Assembly: GCA_019751875.1 (NCBI GenBank) | Contig: JAIEMV010000019.1 | Span: 1 to 64,000, forward strand | Direction of reading: 5' to 3' | From: Hyphomicrobium sp. | Lineage (GTDB): Bacteria > Pseudomonadota > Alphaproteobacteria > Rhizobiales > Hyphomicrobiaceae | Length of the DNA: 64,000 bases | Part shown: one piece after another, positions 35,034 to 44,006 of the stretch | Layout: every line of letters begins with the position of its first letter | Position numbering within the stretch: position 1 is the stretch's first letter | The notes under the pieces: generated by a model | The model's input: the letters and a program-made list of their open reading frames with translations, nothing else | The model's database searches: none | What the model was told of the DNA's origin: nothing | Made by a program: the position numbers and the translations under genes

Positions 35034-37316
35034 TCAATTGAGCTTGATCGAGCCGAACACCCGAACGCTAGCCCCTGGAAGCAACACGTCTTCGCGCCGC
35101 TTGAACGAGGTGTGATTCAAGATCTCCTCGTCGGCCAGATTTTCACCCTTGATGCCCAGGGTGAACTCGGGAATGACCCCGCCAGTGTCCGCCAGACGCT
35201 GCGTATAGCTCAGCTCGGCTGAAACCAGCGTGTAGCCGGGGGTTGCCACCTCCTGGAACTCCGTCGAGAAGCGGTTCTGGTCGAATGCATGCAGCACGCC
35301 CGCCCGCGCGAACCATTGCAGGTCGCGGTAGTAGAGGCCGCCCCCCAGCCGATGGGGCGGAATGCGCGGCACGTTCTCGCCGTTAGAGAACTCCGCGTTC
35401 ACGAAGTCGTATTGCCCGTCGATACCCCAGACGCCATTCCAGATCGCCGCGACGTCGTATTGGGACGCGATTTCCACGCCGTAAAAAGTCGCATTGCGCT
35501 GATCGAAGAGGACCTGATCAAGAAACTCCACGTCGTCGGGGAGTGGGACGGGCGGGGGGGCGCACGAAGCAAGCGTTTCCTCGCAAACATCGCCTGTCAG
35601 CCCCTTGAAGATGAAGCCGTCGTAGCGCGTATAGAACGCCGTCGCGTCATACCGGAATGGTCCCGTCGCCTTGCGCAACCCCACCTCGACTGTCGTCGCC
35701 TTTTCGATGTCGAGATCCGGATTGCCGATCTCGAATGTCCCCGTTGCTTCGTGGACGCCAGCGGAAAACAATTCGCCCGCGTCGGGCGCACGTTCCACAT
35801 ACTGTCCGTTAAGTGACGCGACAACACCCCCTCCCAGTCGGTAGAGACCTCCCAGACTGACACTGACCGGCGTGAAGTCGCGACCGATCGCTGTCAGTGG
35901 AACATTCTCATCGAGCGGAACGAGCCGCCCCGACCCGTCGACTTGCGTATGTTCGATGCGTCCAGCCGCCTGCAAAGTCAGGCGGTCCGTCACGTCGAGC
36001 TCCTCAAATAGGAACGCGGCCACGCTGTCGGTTTCAGCCGGGGCGAGCAGGCTATCGCCGCCCTCGAGGTTTTGGCCTTGAACGTCGCGGCCGAACGCCT
36101 GCACGCCGAGCGCGCCACGCAGTGTGCCGACCGACGTGATGATGGGCAGATGCTGGCCTTCGATCCGCCCTTCCCATTCTTCGTTGGTGAAGCGGTTTCC
36201 GACCTCGAACCCTGCGCCCTCGTCGATATTTTCGGTGTGCACGTAATCGATGGCACCGAACCAGACCCGAAGCGCCTCGATGCCGTAGTCCTTCACGCGC
36301 CACTCACCCTTAACCTGCACCTTGTCCTGGTTGAGGTCGATGCGCGGACGTAGTTCCAAAGCCTCTTCGCCGGGGATGCCGTAGAGGCTGTCGAACCGGA
36401 CAAGCGCGACGCCCAGGTAACCGTCGGTGCCGACCATGGAGAGGCCGACCGCACCGCCCTCGCTATCCACGAACGTATTCGGCTGAACCCCCTTCGGCGT
36501 TTCGTAGTCGTTCGCCTGCCTCTTGAAGCCGTCGGCGTGCACCACGATGCCGTCGACCCCGGCCGTCGCACGAAAGCCGCCGTCGGCCCCTTCGTCCACC
36601 GACGTCCATCCGCCCCGGATCTCACCGGAAAACCCATTGCGCGGCATCAGGCTCGGAATGCGATTGTTCTCAACCGCCACGACGCCACCGATCGCCTGAC
36701 TGCCATAACGCAGCGTCGCCGGGCCGCGAACGACTTCCACCCGATCAGCCGAAAAAGGATCGATCGGCACGGCGTGATCTTCCGACAGCGCTGCCACGTC
36801 GCCCGTGCCGATGCCGTTCTCCTGCACGCGCACGCGGTAGGTATCGAGACCCCGGATGATGGGGCGGCTAGAGCCCGGCGCGAATGTCGTGGCTGCGATA
36901 CCCGGCTTCAGCGCCAGGGTTTCGGCGATGGTGGCGCCCCGGTTTGCCTCGAATTCTCGCCCGGTCGCGACCGTCACCGGAACGAAGGCGTCATCCACGA
37001 CGATGAGCGTCCCGGGCACAGGAGTCGAGGGCGAACCCGGCGCCGCCACCGTCTCGGCGGAAGGGCTGACGACGATGGGTTCGTCCGGCGAGACCGCCGG
37101 GCTCGGCGTCCCGGCGGGTGGCCCGGCGGGAGCCGCCGCCGGTTTGGCCACCTTCTTCGGCTTGGCAACCGGCGTTGGGGCCGTCACAACCACTTCCGGC
37201 AGTTCCAGCGGCGCCGCCGACTGAGCGTGAACCGGCACCGCGAAAAACAGGCCGCAGGGGATCATTGCCGTTGTGCTCAAAAGCCGAGCCACCTGCTTGC
37301 AAGACGCCGGGCTCAT
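35034..37316 (-). CDS. TonB-dependent outer-membrane receptor, ZnuD-like (probable zinc uptake)
   Basis: The 760-residue protein has a signal peptide ending near PVHAQ, an unusual Pro/Ala-rich linker (residues about 40-100), a plug domain with RPIIRGLDTYRVRVQENGIG, followed by an SEDHAVPIDPF stretch that recalls ZnuD-type receptors, and a 22-strand barrel ending in VFGSIKLN. It lies next to zur and a COG0523 GTPase, all with Zur-type sites. Zinc or zinc-chelate uptake is therefore the best guess. The linker with VVTAPTP at its start may hold a TonB-box-like element. A role in lanthanide uptake cannot be excluded. Confidence 0.85.
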   Translation of the reverse strand: MSPASCKQVARLLSTTAMIPCGLFFAVPVHAQSAAPLELPEVVVTAPTPVAKPKKVAKPAAAPAGPPAGTPSPAVSPDEPIVVSPSAETVAAPGSPSTPVPGTLIVVDDAFVPVTVATGREFEANRGATIAETLALKPGIAATTFAPGSSRPIIRGLDTYRVRVQENGIGTGDVAALSEDHAVPIDPFSADRVEVVRGPATLRYGSQAIGGVVAVENNRIPSLMPRNGFSGEIRGGWTSVDEGADGGFRATAGVDGIVVHADGFKRQANDYETPKGVQPNTFVDSEGGAVGLSMVGTDGYLGVALVRFDSLYGIPGEEALELRPRIDLNQDKVQVKGEWRVKDYGIEALRVWFGAIDYVHTENIDEGAGFEVGNRFTNEEWEGRIEGQHLPIITSVGTLRGALGVQAFGRDVQGQNLEGGDSLLAPAETDSVAAFLFEELDVTDRLTLQAAGRIEHTQVDGSGRLVPLDENVPLTAIGRDFTPVSVSLGGLYRLGGGVVASLNGQYVERAPDAGELFSAGVHEATGTFEIGNPDLDIEKATTVEVGLRKATGPFRYDATAFYTRYDGFIFKGLTGDVCEETLASCAPPPVPLPDDVEFLDQVLFDQRNATFYGVEIASQYDVAAIWNGVWGIDGQYDFVNAEFSNGENVPRIPPHRLGGGLYYRDLQWFARAGVLHAFDQNRFSTEFQEVATPGYTLVSAELSYTQRLADTGGVIPEFTLGIKGENLADEEILNHTSFKRREDVLLPGASVRVFGSIKLN

Positions 37317-37332
37317 GCCGCACCCCCCTGTT

Positions 37333-37378
37333 GGATGTTATACTATCTCATCCGAGAGAAGCGGATATTATCCGGATA
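37333..37378. promoter_or_regulatory. Zur-type operator region upstream of the TonB receptor
   Basis: GGATGTTATACTATCT at 37333-37348 matches the reverse complement of the site at 38031-38046 in 14 of 16 positions. A related half site, GGATATTAT, begins at 37363 and overlaps a perfect TATCCGGATA palindrome. The region lies 17 bases or more before the receptor start. Confidence 0.6.
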
Positions 37379-37441
37379 TGCAAGGACTGTGGTCTGTCGA
37401 CGGACGAGTCTCGTCCTTATGTGGCCTGCCGGCCACAACAC

Positions 37442-37942
37442 TCAGGCAGCAGGTGATGATTGATCGTTGCAGCGGGCGCAGGTGCCACGGAGTTCCAGTG
37501 TCATCTGGCGCAATGCAAACCGCGCGGCGGACGCCCAGTCAGCCAGTGCTTTCAGAGCCTTCGGCTCGTCGAACTCATCGACGCCACCGCAGCGGTCGCA
37601 AATGGCAAATACGGCGGAGCCTTGGTGGACCGCGTGACTGCACGCCACGAAGGCGTTGAGACTTTCGAGGCGATGGGCGGCCCCCGACGCGATCAGCCGA
37701 TCCAGGGACCGATAAACAGTCTGCGGGGCGAGTGTGGCCCTGTCGCGCAAGCTGTCGATGATCTCATAAGCACTGACCGGACGGCCGGCACCGCGCAGCG
37801 CGTCCGAGATGAGACGGTCTTGCTCCGTGGACGGGCGGCGTTTGTTGGATTTCTTTGTCACGACGGCTTTGTCCGGCATCGAGACGGCGTTCGCAAGGCA
37901 AACTTCCATGGTTTCCCGATCGCTGATCACTATGGCGCGCAT
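37442..37942 (-). CDS. zur: Fur-family regulator, probably Zur
   Basis: The 166-residue protein has a winged-helix DNA-binding half (DRLISDALRGAGRPVSAYEI, LAPQTVYRSLDRLIASGAAH) and a metal-binding half with two CXXC pairs (CDRCGG and CARCN) that bind structural zinc. The gene neighbours (ZnuD-like receptor, COG0523 GTPase) and Zur-type palindromes point to a zinc-sensing repressor. It is divergent from the GTPase gene with an operator between them. The start is uncertain: the ATG at 37942, one at 37909 (with GGGA upstream) or one at 37879. Confidence 0.85.
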   Translation of the reverse strand: MRAIVISDRETMEVCLANAVSMPDKAVVTKKSNKRRPSTEQDRLISDALRGAGRPVSAYEIIDSLRDRATLAPQTVYRSLDRLIASGAAHRLESLNAFVACSHAVHQGSAVFAICDRCGGVDEFDEPKALKALADWASAARFALRQMTLELRGTCARCNDQSSPAA

Positions 37943-38030
37943 TAAGAGTCAAGACCGCGGCCAGACCTCCCACACCGTCCCGCAAACCCAGGAGCCTCGC
38001 GGCTTGACAGCCACGCCTTGGCTTTGTAGC

Positions 38031-38046
38031 GGATATTATAACATCC
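38031..38046. promoter_or_regulatory. Zur-type operator between zur and the COG0523 GTPase
   Basis: GGATATTATAACATCC is a 16-bp palindrome with one mismatched pair. It lies 18 bases before the GTPase start and about 90 bases from the zur start. It shares TTATAACAT with the palindrome at 11381. In alphaproteobacteria, Zur sites have this A/T-centred dyad form. Confidence 0.65.
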
Positions 38047-38064
38047 GAAGAGCTGGAGGCCAAC

Positions 38065-39324
38065 ATGGACGAACCGATTGCCAGTCATCTCGACCGCCAG
38101 CCGCAGGCGACGGACCGCCGCCTGCCGGTAACCGTGCTGTCCGGGTTCCTCGGCGCGGGGAAGACAACGCTGCTCAATCATGTGCTGAACAACCGGGATG
38201 GTCTGCGCGTCGCGGTGATCGTCAACGACATGAGCGAGGTGAACATCGACGCTGAGCTCGTGGAGCGCGGCGGGGCGGACCTGAAGCGGACGGAAGAAAC
38301 GCTGGTCGAAATGTCGAACGGGTGCATCTGCTGCACGTTGCGCGACGATCTCTTGAAGGAAGTCCGGCGGCTCGCGAGCGAGGGGCGGTTCGATTATCTG
38401 CTGATCGAATCTACTGGCATTGCGGAACCGCTGCCGGTTGCGACGACATTCGAGTTCGTGGACGAAGATGGCGTCAGCCTCTCGGACGTGGCGCGGCTCG
38501 ACACCATGGTGACGGTGGTCGATACGGCGCATCTCTTGAAGGACTATTCCTCTCACGAATTTCTGAAAGATCGCGGCGAGGTCGCGGGCGCGGAAGATGA
38601 GCGGCCGCTGGTCCAGTTGCTCGTCGATCAGATCGAATTCGCAGACGTCATCATCCTCAACAAAACCGACATCGCGACGCCGGCCGAACGGGAAGCTGCG
38701 CGCGCGATCGTGCGGTCACTCAATGCCGGTGCGCGTATCATCGAAGCGAGCCATGCCAAGGTCGATCCCCGCTCGATCCTGGATACGGGCCTCTTCGATT
38801 TCGATACCGCGCACCGGCACCCGACGTGGTTTAAGGAGTTGAACGGCTTCAAGGATCATCAGCCGGAGACGGAGGAGTATGGCATTTCAAGCTTCGTCTA
38901 TCGCGCGCGAGGCCCGTTCGAACCTTCGAAACTGCATGCGTTCTTCTCAAAATCATGGCCCGGCGTGATCCGCGCGAAGGGCTTCTTCTGGCTTGCCACG
39001 CGGCCGCAGTGGGTGGGTGAACTCGCGCAAGCCGGAGCGCTCGTGCGGCATGAAGCGATCGGATATTGGTGGGCGGCCGTGCCCAAGTCGAACTGGCCCA
39101 AAGACGAGAGCCTCGTGAACCGGATCGACAAGACATGGCATGAATTATGGGGCGATCGGCGGCAGGAGATCGTATTCATCGGGACGCGCGAGATGCATCA
39201 GGCCGCTATCCGGGCCGAACTCGACGCGTGCCTGCTGCCCTTGCCCGAGTCCGGAAAAGTGGACACCAGGGCGTGGGCGGACCTCCCCGATCCGTTCCCG
39301 CAATGGCGGCGGGACGCAGCGTAG
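38065..39324 (+). CDS. COG0523 GTPase / zinc metallochaperone (ZigA/CobW type)
   Basis: The 419-residue G3E-family GTPase has a P-loop at [19 protein letters not shown], the metal-binding CICC motif in [20 protein letters not shown], Walker B-like [15 protein letters not shown], the NKTD base-recognition motif in [11 protein letters not shown], and a C-terminal CobW domain ([20 protein letters not shown]) with a final REIVFIGT-type region ([11 protein letters not shown]). Such GTPases deliver zinc to enzymes when zinc is low. A Zur-type site just upstream supports zinc regulation. Confidence 0.9.
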   Translation: MDEPIASHLDRQPQATDRRLPVTVLSGFLGAGKTTLLNHVLNNRDGLRVAVIVNDMSEVNIDAELVERGGADLKRTEETLVEMSNGCICCTLRDDLLKEVRRLASEGRFDYLLIESTGIAEPLPVATTFEFVDEDGVSLSDVARLDTMVTVVDTAHLLKDYSSHEFLKDRGEVAGAEDERPLVQLLVDQIEFADVIILNKTDIATPAEREAARAIVRSLNAGARIIEASHAKVDPRSILDTGLFDFDTAHRHPTWFKELNGFKDHQPETEEYGISSFVYRARGPFEPSKLHAFFSKSWPGVIRAKGFFWLATRPQWVGELAQAGALVRHEAIGYWWAAVPKSNWPKDESLVNRIDKTWHELWGDRRQEIVFIGTREMHQAAIRAELDACLLPLPESGKVDTRAWADLPDPFPQWRRDAA

Positions 39325-39457
39325 GCGCCGGTGCTTGAGTTGCGCCTCCATCTCGACGCTCCCTGGCGAGCGTCGGGGCATTGCCGAGGGCGGGCACTCC
39401 GGCTATAAGCCAGCCATCTCAAGCAAACGCGTGAGACGCTGCCCGGCACCCTTGGAG

Positions 39458-39476
39458 GCCGGTTCGCGGCTTTTTT
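39458..39476 (+). terminator. Terminator-like hairpin in front of rplY
   Basis: GCCG and CGGC around a 5-base loop are followed by TTTTTT, a typical but short intrinsic terminator. It lies 19 bases before the rplY start. It could end the upstream GTPase transcript or serve as an attenuator for the ribosomal gene. Confidence 0.5.
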
Positions 39477-39494
39477 CTATTTGGAGAACTCGTC

Positions 39495-40211
39495 ATGGCT
39501 TCAGAGATCATTGCTCTCAAAGCCACGGCGCGCCCGCGTGCAGGCAAGGGGGCCGCACGCCAAGCTCGTCGTGAAGGAAACGTGCCCGCCGTCATTTACG
39601 GCGACAACCAGACGCCCGAGACCATCGTTCTCGAATACAACGAACTCTGGAAGCAGATCCTCAAGGGTCACTTCACGGCGTCGGTGTTCGACATCGATAT
39701 CGCCAGCAAGGGCAAGATCCGCGTCATTCCCCGTGACGTGCAAGTCGATCCCGTGAAGGACATCCCGATCCATGTCGACTTCCTGCGCATCGGCAAGGAT
39801 GGGATCATCCGCGTTGCCGTGCCGGTGAAGTTCCTCAACGAGGCGCTGTCGCCCGGTCTGAAGCGCGGCGGCATTCTCAACATCGTGCGCCACGAAGTCG
39901 AGGTGTTCTGCCCGTACGACCGTATTCCGGGTTCGTTCGACATCAACCTCGAGGGCATGGAGATCGGCACGTCGATCCACATCTCACAGGTGGACTTGCC
40001 TGAGGGCGTGCGCCCCGTGATCGCGAACCGCGACTTCACGATCGCCACGATCGCCGGCGTTCGCAAGGAAGAGGAAGCCGCGACGGAAGCCACTGCGGCT
40101 GCCGCTCCGGCTGCCGCGGCCAAGGGTGCACCGGCTGCTGCCGCCAAGGGTGCGGCTCCGGCTGCGGGTGGCAAGGCCGCTCCGGCTGCCGCTGCACCGA
40201 AGAAGAAGTAA
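39495..40211 (+). CDS. rplY: 50S ribosomal protein L25 / general stress protein Ctc
   Basis: The 238-residue protein binds 5S rRNA. The L25 domain covers residues about 1-95 (RAGKGAARQARREGNVPAVI, YGDNQTPETIVLEYNELWK), followed by the Ctc beta-domain (IPIHVDFLRIGKDGIIRVAV, GMEIGTSIHISQVDLPEGVR) and a long Ala/Pro/Lys-rich tail from about residue 195. The tail is longer than in most species. TTGGAGAAC precedes the ATG. It lies upstream of pth, as in many bacteria. Confidence 0.96.
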   Translation: MASEIIALKATARPRAGKGAARQARREGNVPAVIYGDNQTPETIVLEYNELWKQILKGHFTASVFDIDIASKGKIRVIPRDVQVDPVKDIPIHVDFLRIGKDGIIRVAVPVKFLNEALSPGLKRGGILNIVRHEVEVFCPYDRIPGSFDINLEGMEIGTSIHISQVDLPEGVRPVIANRDFTIATIAGVRKEEEAATEATAAAAPAAAAKGAPAAAAKGAAPAAGGKAAPAAAAPKKK

Positions 40212-40219
40212 GACGATCC

Positions 40220-40260
40220 GGCCGGCGCGCTGTCGTCCGCGCGCGCCGGCCACCTTTTTT
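40220..40260 (+). terminator. Intrinsic terminator after rplY
   Basis: An 11-bp GC stem (GGCCGGCGCGC at 40220-40230 with GCGCGCCGGCC at 40241-40251) is followed by ACCTTTTTT. This is the clearest factor-independent terminator in the window. Confidence 0.92.
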
Positions 40261-40280
40261 GCCGTGGAGCTTTTCGCGCC

Positions 40281-41015
40281 ATGAAGCTCTTCGTCGGTCT
40301 CGGCAATCCGGGAGAAAAGTACGCGAGGAACCGCCACAACATCGGCTTCATGGCCGTGGAGCGGATCGCGCAGATCCATGGCTTCAGCCCTTGGAAAAAG
40401 AAGTTCAAAGGTTATGCGGCCGATGGCGAAATCGGCGGCGAGAAGGTGCTTCTGCTCAAGCCCGATACCTACATGAACGAGAGCGGGCAGAGCGTGGGAG
40501 AAGCCGCTCGCTTCCTCAAGATCTCCGAAGGCCAAGTGGTGGTCTTTCACGACGAACTCGATTTGCTGCCCGGACGCATCAAGGTGAAGACCGGCGGCGG
40601 AAACGCAGGGCACAACGGGTTGCGTTCGATCTCGGCGCATTTGGGCAACGAGACCGTGCGCGTGCGCCTCGGCATCGGGCATCCGGGATCGAAGGACGCC
40701 GTTTCGCACTTCGTATTGAGTGATTTTGCCAAGGCCGACCAGGTTTGGCTGCCGGACCTGCTCGACGCCGTGGCGAAGGCCGCGCCTTACCTCGCGAAGG
40801 GCGATGCTGCGCGCTTTCAGACCGACGTGGCGCGACTGCTGCAGCAGACAGTCGATGACACTGGGAAGGCGAAGCCCGCAAAGGCGGATGCCGCGGCGCG
40901 TGGCCCTCGTCCGCCGGCTTCCGGAGGTCCACCGGGCGAGCGTCAATCGAAGCGCGCATCGGCGCTCGCCGAAAACCTCGCAAAATGGCTGGCGGGGCGC
41001 AAACAGCACGACTGA
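40281..41015 (+). CDS. pth: Peptidyl-tRNA hydrolase
   Basis: The 244-residue enzyme frees tRNA from peptidyl-tRNA. The N-terminal motif is [20 protein letters not shown], with the catalytic His in RHNIGFMAV, then [30 protein letters not shown] and [17 protein letters not shown]. It is about 45 residues longer than E. coli Pth owing to a Lys/Ala-rich C-terminal tail. It follows rplY across a terminator. Confidence 0.96.
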   Translation: MKLFVGLGNPGEKYARNRHNIGFMAVERIAQIHGFSPWKKKFKGYAADGEIGGEKVLLLKPDTYMNESGQSVGEAARFLKISEGQVVVFHDELDLLPGRIKVKTGGGNAGHNGLRSISAHLGNETVRVRLGIGHPGSKDAVSHFVLSDFAKADQVWLPDLLDAVAKAAPYLAKGDAARFQTDVARLLQQTVDDTGKAKPAKADAAARGPRPPASGGPPGERQSKRASALAENLAKWLAGRKQHD

Positions 41016-41133
41016 GTATGCCTCACGCGGCGTTGTGTTGGAAGAAACACAGCATTGCCTGACGTTTACGACATCCCCCTTTCTTCGTCGCATTCGCGCG
41101 TTAGAGTTCCGCCAACTCTTGGGGGGATCAGCT

Positions 41134-41922
41134 ATGACCGATACGCTGCCTGAAGACGGCGAAGGCCGATCTAAAATGCGCCGGCGCGCAATGGGTGCTT
41201 ATCGCTGGAGTGATCGGTTCCAGTGGCTATCGTCGCTGTTCAAGACACCGGCGGACGTCGGCTTTGCCACCGCATCTGCGGCCGTCGTGGGAACGGTCGC
41301 CAGCATGACCATAGTCGACGCGGTGGAGACGCGAGCGAACCGCGATCTGAAGCCGATCGTCGAAGAGCGCGCACGCACGACTGCGAATTCGACCATGATC
41401 GAGATCGTGGGTTATGACAAAGCCGGACGGCGCGGTGTGTTCGAGGTCGTTGTGCTGAACAAAGATTTCATGTGGGTGCACGCGAGCGCGGACGAACTCG
41501 AACGCCAAGGAACGAGAATTCCCGCGAGTGCTGTCGCTGAGACCGTGCTCGACGCCGACACGCGCGTGTCACTGGCTGAAGCGCGGGAAATCATTGCGGT
41601 CGGAACTGCGTCGCAGGAAGGTCAAGCGGCGGCCGAGCACCAACGGGCGCGCCAGCGTGCGGAGCGAACAGCGGCCATCGCGGGCGCACCGGCGCCGGAG
41701 TGGGTGCCGGTCTACACCTTGAACCTCGGGCAATACCGTGAGCCGTGCGCGGCATGCGAAACGACCGGCACAAGCTGGCAGCGTCCCTTCATCTTTATCG
41801 CTGTCAAGGATCTGCAGGATGGCACGGTGATGGGCGAAGCTCTCTTCGACGCCATGTCGGACAAGGACAATCTGCCGAGCCCGGCAAGCTACTCCGCGTT
41901 CGAGCTCAGCAAGGTGCGGTAG
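41134..41922 (+). CDS. Hypothetical protein with one membrane segment
   Basis: The 262-residue protein starts at the ATG at 41134, after GGGGGGATC. A short hydrophobic stretch at about residues 42-62 (VGFATASAAVVGTVASMTIV) suggests a single membrane anchor. The rest is soluble and Ala/Glu/Arg-rich, with VYTLNLGQYREPCAACETTG holding a CXXC. The upstream frame to 40720 lies inside pth and was not used. I do not recognise the family. Confidence 0.65.
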   Translation: MTDTLPEDGEGRSKMRRRAMGAYRWSDRFQWLSSLFKTPADVGFATASAAVVGTVASMTIVDAVETRANRDLKPIVEERARTTANSTMIEIVGYDKAGRRGVFEVVVLNKDFMWVHASADELERQGTRIPASAVAETVLDADTRVSLAEAREIIAVGTASQEGQAAAEHQRARQRAERTAAIAGAPAPEWVPVYTLNLGQYREPCAACETTGTSWQRPFIFIAVKDLQDGTVMGEALFDAMSDKDNLPSPASYSAFELSKVR

Positions 41923-42044
41923 GCGGCAAGCGACAGCAACGGGCAGCGGGCGCCGATCCCCGCGCACCCCGCGTCGCCATCCCCGGTTGATCCGGACGTC
42001 CGGGCGTTGTAGCCCAGCGCAAACAATTCAAGGATCAGGGGCAC

Positions 42045-43142
42045 ATGGGTTTCAAGCTCGGCATCGTCGGCCTGCCGAATGTGGGAAAATCGACGCTCTT
42101 CAATGCGCTGACCCAGACGGCGGCGGCCGAGGCGGCGAACTATCCGTTCTGCACCATCGAGCCGAACGTGGGCGAGGTCGGCGTGCCCGATCCGCGGCTC
42201 GAGACGCTGGCGAAGATTGCGGGTTCGGCGCAGATCATCCCAACGCGGCTGACGTTCGTCGATATCGCCGGTCTCGTGCGCGGTGCCTCTAAGGGCGAAG
42301 GACTCGGCAACAAGTTTCTGTCCCATATCCGTGAAGTCGATGCGGTGGCCTACGTTCTACGGTGTTTCGAGGACGACGACATCACGCACGTCGAAAATCG
42401 TGTCGATCCGCTGGCGGATGCCGATGTGGTCGAAACGGAACTGATGCTTGCAGATCTCGAGAGCCTCGAGAAGCGCATCGGGCCGATCGAGAAAAAGGCG
42501 AAGGCGGGCGATAAGGACTCCAAGGCGCAGTTCGCGCTGATGGAGAAGATTCTGCTGCCGCTGCGCGAAGGCAGGCCCGCGCGAACCGCCTCCATTACGG
42601 CGGAGGAGATGCCGACGTTTAGGTCATTGCAGCTGTTGACCGCCAAACCCGTCGTCTACGTCTGCAACGTGGAGGAAGCGTCTGCGGCAACGGGCAATGC
42701 CTTCTCGAAAAAGGTCGAGGAGCGCGCGAAGGCAGAAGGGGCGGTGTCGGTGGTCATATCGGCGAAGATCGAGGCGGAGTTCGCGGGCTTGCCGGAAGCA
42801 GATCGCACCGAGTTTCTGGCGTCCATGGGGCTTGAGGAGCCGGGACTTAACCGACTCATTCGCGCAGGTTATGCGCTGCTGGATCTCGTGACCTACTTCA
42901 CAGTCGGGCCGAAGGAAGCGCGCGCCTGGACCATCACCCGCGGCACGAAGGCGCCGCAGGCGGCGGGCGTGATCCACACCGATTTTGAGAAGGGATTCAT
43001 TCGATCCGAAACGATTGCCTACGACGACTACGTGGCAGGCAATGGCGAAACAGGGGCGAAGGAAGCCGGCAAGATGCGGCTGGAAGGCAAGGAGTACGTG
43101 GTCAAGGATGGCGACGTGCTGCACTTCCGCTTCGCAAATTAA
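42045..43142 (+). CDS. ychF: Redox-regulated ATPase YchF (OBG family)
   Basis: The 365-residue P-loop protein of the Obg group prefers ATP. Motifs are GIVGLPNVGKSTLFNALTQT (Walker A), DIAGLVRGASKGEGLGNKFL (switch II), and the C-terminal TGS-like domain (YFTVGPKEARAWTITRGTKA, GVIHTDFEKGFIRSE). It binds ribosomes and acts in stress response. The length is normal. It follows the hypothetical gene by about 120 bases and leads directly into the DUF3297 gene. Confidence 0.96.
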   Translation: MGFKLGIVGLPNVGKSTLFNALTQTAAAEAANYPFCTIEPNVGEVGVPDPRLETLAKIAGSAQIIPTRLTFVDIAGLVRGASKGEGLGNKFLSHIREVDAVAYVLRCFEDDDITHVENRVDPLADADVVETELMLADLESLEKRIGPIEKKAKAGDKDSKAQFALMEKILLPLREGRPARTASITAEEMPTFRSLQLLTAKPVVYVCNVEEASAATGNAFSKKVEERAKAEGAVSVVISAKIEAEFAGLPEADRTEFLASMGLEEPGLNRLIRAGYALLDLVTYFTVGPKEARAWTITRGTKAPQAAGVIHTDFEKGFIRSETIAYDDYVAGNGETGAKEAGKMRLEGKEYVVKDGDVLHFRFAN

Positions 43143-43163
43143 AGCCACGAGAGGAGACTTGCC

Positions 43164-43430
43164 ATGTCCGAAACACCACCAGACCGCCTCGCCGTGGATC
43201 CCTCCAGCCCGCACTATGACGAGGCTGTTCTGGCCCGTGACGTCGGCATTCGCTTCAATGGCGTGGAAAAAACCAATGTCGAAGAGTACTGCGTCAGCGA
43301 AGGGTGGATCAAGGTCGCCGCCGGCAAGGCAAAGGATCGCTTCGGCAAAGCCCTTACCATAAAGCTCAAGGGTACGGTGGAACCCTACTTCAAAGAACGG
43401 TCGGCAGCTTCACCGGATGGCGCGGGCTGA
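43164..43430 (+). CDS. DUF3297 family small protein
   Basis: The 88-residue protein reads MSETPPDRLAVDPSSPHYDE and continues with GIRFNGVEKTNVEEYCVSEG. This is the highly conserved DUF3297 family (a short protein, sometimes called glutathione peroxidase by mistake). It lies 21 bases after ychF, so it is probably cotranscribed. The role is unknown. A GAGAGGAGA site precedes the ATG. Confidence 0.88.
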   Translation: MSETPPDRLAVDPSSPHYDEAVLARDVGIRFNGVEKTNVEEYCVSEGWIKVAAGKAKDRFGKALTIKLKGTVEPYFKERSAASPDGAG

Positions 43431-43496
43431 TGCCGTCGGCTTGCGAATGTTTCGGTACGCTCCCCTTACGGTCGTAACACCAGATAGCGTGGCGTT

Positions 43497-44000
43497 GTGT
43501 CAGAGACCTCAAACTCCTGGATTGTCGTCAATACGCATCCTCATAAGGAAGCGACGGCGATCGTCAATCTGGCGAACCAAGGGTTTGGCACGTATTGCCC
43601 ACTGGTGCGAAAACACGTGCGTCATGCCCGCAAAACGCGAACAGTGCTGCGGGCGCTTTTTCCCGGGTACGTGTTCGTCGATACCTTCGATGAGAACAAC
43701 TGGCGTCCCGTGTTGTCCACTGTCGGCGTGCGGACGCTGGTTCGCAGTGGCGAGCACCCGAGCCGGCTCGATCCGCGGTTCATCGAAGCCTTGCGCGCGC
43801 GCGAAGCCGATGGCGTGATCGTAGCGCCGGCAACGCCCTACGAAGCTGGTCAAAAAATCCGGATCGCAGATGGTCCGTTCGATGGGACGGTGGCTACCAT
43901 CATAGCACTCGACGAAAAGGACCGGCTTATCGTGCTCATGGATATTCTCAACCGGCCTGTTCGGGTGCGCGTGGATGCACGCAACGTCTCCGCCGTCTGA
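43497..44000 (+). CDS. NusG-family transcription antiterminator (RfaH-like paralogue)
   Basis: The 167 residues start with a GTG. The NGN domain covers residues about 7-110 (SWIVVNTHPHKEATAIVNLA, YCPLVRKHVRHARKTRTVLR, ALFPGYVFVDTFDENNWRPV), followed by a KOW domain (AGQKIRIADGPFDGTVATII). It is a paralogue of NusG, similar to RfaH or UpxY regulators that aid transcription of long polysaccharide operons. Sugar-nucleotide and glycosyltransferase genes lie 2-20 kb downstream, which fits. No ops element was recognised. Confidence 0.85.
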   Translation: MSETSNSWIVVNTHPHKEATAIVNLANQGFGTYCPLVRKHVRHARKTRTVLRALFPGYVFVDTFDENNWRPVLSTVGVRTLVRSGEHPSRLDPRFIEALRAREADGVIVAPATPYEAGQKIRIADGPFDGTVATIIALDEKDRLIVLMDILNRPVRVRVDARNVSAV

Positions 44001-44006
44001 TGCGGT

